Assembly: GCF_023515955.1 (NCBI RefSeq) | Contig: NZ_CP097322.1 | Location: forward strand, 1,862,001 to 1,926,000 | Direction: 5' to 3' | Length of the DNA: 64,000 nucleotides | From: Streptomyces sp. RerS4 | GTDB taxonomy: Bacteria > Actinomycetota > Actinomycetes > Streptomycetales > Streptomycetaceae | Shown here: piece by piece, positions 63,135 to 64,000 of the stretch | How positions within the stretch are numbered: position 1 is the stretch's first letter | How the letters are laid out: every line of letters starts with the position of its first letter | Translations under genes and position numbers: made by a program | The notes under the pieces: model-generated | What the model saw: only the letters and a program-made list of their open reading frames with translations | Told to the model about the DNA's origin: nothing | Database searches by the model: none

Positions 63135-64000
63135 TCGCGCCCCATGTCCCGGTGGACGACGACGGTCTCGACTCCCTCGGAGGCGAGGCGGGCGGCGAGC
63201 TTCTCGGACATGGCCACGCTGCGGTGCTTGCCGCCGGTGCAGCCGACCGCGATGGTCACGTAGCGCTTGCCCTCGCGGCGGTAGCCGGTGGCGATGAGCT
63301 GGAGCAGCTCGGTGTAGCGGTCGAGGAACTCCTTGGCGCCGGGCTGGCTGAAGACGTAGCCCGACACCTCCTCGTTCAGGCCGGTGAAGGGGCGCAGCTC
63401 GGGCACCCAGTGCGGGTTGGGGATGAAGCGGCAGTCGACGACGAGGTCGGCGTCGACGGGCAGGCCGTACTTGTAGCCGAAGGACATGACGGTGGCCCGC
63501 AGCTCGGGCTCCTCGTCGCCGGCGAACTGTGCGTCCATCTTGGCGCGCAGCTCGTGCACGTTGAGGCTGGAGGTGTCGATGACCAGGTCGGCGTCGCCGC
63601 GCAGCTCGCGCAGCAGGTCGCGCTCGGCGGCGATGCCGTCGGTGATGCGGCCGTCGCCCTGGAGGGGGTGCGGGCGGCGGACCGACTCGAAGCGGCGCAC
63701 GAGCGCGTCGTCGGAGGACTCCAGGAAGACGATGCGCCGGTTGACGCCCTTGCTGTCGAGGTCGGCGAGGGATTCGCGCAGGGCGTCGAAGAACTGGCGG
63801 CCTCGGACGTCGACGACGACGGCGATGCGCGCCACGTTGCCCTGCGAGCGGGCACCGAGCTCCACCATGGTGGGGATCAGCGCCGGCGGGAGGTTGTCGA
63901 CGACGAACCAGCCGAGGTCCTCCAGACACTTGGCCGCCGTACTGCGGCCGGCCCCGGACATCCCGGAGATGATCACCAGCTCGGGGATGGCGGCCTCGGC
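63131..64000 (-). CDS. rapZ: RapZ/YvcJ-type nucleotide-binding protein (5' end cut by window edge)
   Basis: 290 residues visible, N-terminus beyond the right edge. Walker A GMSGAGRSTAAK near the visible start, FVVDNLPPALIP, TSSLNVHELRAK and the C-terminal VTIAVGCTGGKHRSV motif are characteristic. In E. coli RapZ controls glmS through small RNAs; in Gram-positives the role is less clear. Heads rapZ-yvcK-whiA here. Confidence 0.93.
   Translation of the reverse strand, partial: AEAAIPELVIISGMSGAGRSTAAKCLEDLGWFVVDNLPPALIPTMVELGARSQGNVARIAVVVDVRGRQFFDALRESLADLDSKGVNRRIVFLESSDDALVRRFESVRRPHPLQGDGRITDGIAAERDLLRELRGDADLVIDTSSLNVHELRAKMDAQFAGDEEPELRATVMSFGYKYGLPVDADLVVDCRFIPNPHWVPELRPFTGLNEEVSGYVFSQPGAKEFLDRYTELLQLIATGYRREGKRYVTIAVGCTGGKHRSVAMSEKLAARLASEGVETVVVHRDMGRE

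Overview
The window is chromosomal DNA of a Streptomyces-type actinomycete. It has very high G+C, strong third-position GC bias, frequent GTG and TTG starts, and families typical of the genus: an SCO1860-type LAETG-anchored protein, WhiA, an RbpA-like protein, OpcA, PhoX, tandem TerD domains and IclR/HxlR/TetR regulators. Gene order from the Fe-S cluster genes to whiA matches the conserved Streptomyces core as I remember it. I see no rRNA, tRNA, CRISPR array, insertion sequence or prophage. Both edges cut a gene: a ZIP metal transporter on the left and rapZ on the right.

Layout. 1-9.8 kb is accessory: a ZIP transporter, a CobE-CobC cobalamin fusion, a secreted CapA-like protein, a sortase-anchored protein, an amidohydrolase, two fold-type I PLP enzymes, a FrnE-like DsbA protein and a GNAT enzyme. 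9.9-14.5 kb holds a class B penicillin-binding protein and a membrane protein / histidine kinase / response regulator set. 14.6-17.2 kb has an IclR regulator divergent from an aldehyde dehydrogenase, with a clean palindrome between them. 17.2-25.4 kb holds a double TerD protein, small conserved proteins, a PhoX-type protein, an extracellular nuclease and hypothetical genes. 25.4-31.2 kb holds dapD, an MFS pump divergent from an HxlR-peroxiredoxin fusion, an SMR pump with its TetR regulator, and a secreted protein. 31.2-37.8 kb is the complete suf operon (sufR-B-D-Rieske-C-S-U-T). 38.1-45 kb has an ABC-2 exporter, ctaA, an amidohydrolase and ctaB. 45.1-53.6 kb is the pentose-phosphate set tkt-tal-zwf-opcA-pgl, with pgi convergent. 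53.7-57.7 kb is the RbpA-like gene, secG, tpiA, pgk and gap. 58-64 kb has a large secreted M14 carboxypeptidase and whiA-yvcK-rapZ.

How the genes work together. tkt to pgi plus gap-pgk-tpiA covers much of upper and middle carbon metabolism and NADPH supply. ctaA and ctaB make heme A for terminal oxidase. The suf genes build Fe-S clusters under an autoregulated SufR. whiA-yvcK-rapZ is the usual linked trio.

The most unusual items are the HxlR repressor fused to a BCP-type peroxiredoxin, which faces an MFS pump across two palindromes (27.7-28.7 kb), and a 42-bp palindrome that mirrors the start of the SMR pump gene (29.58 kb). Also notable are a ten-unit 8-bp tandem array between two PLP enzyme genes (7.31 kb), an A-B-A-B GC-rich intergenic repeat (2.2-2.4 kb), and palindromes upstream of sufR.
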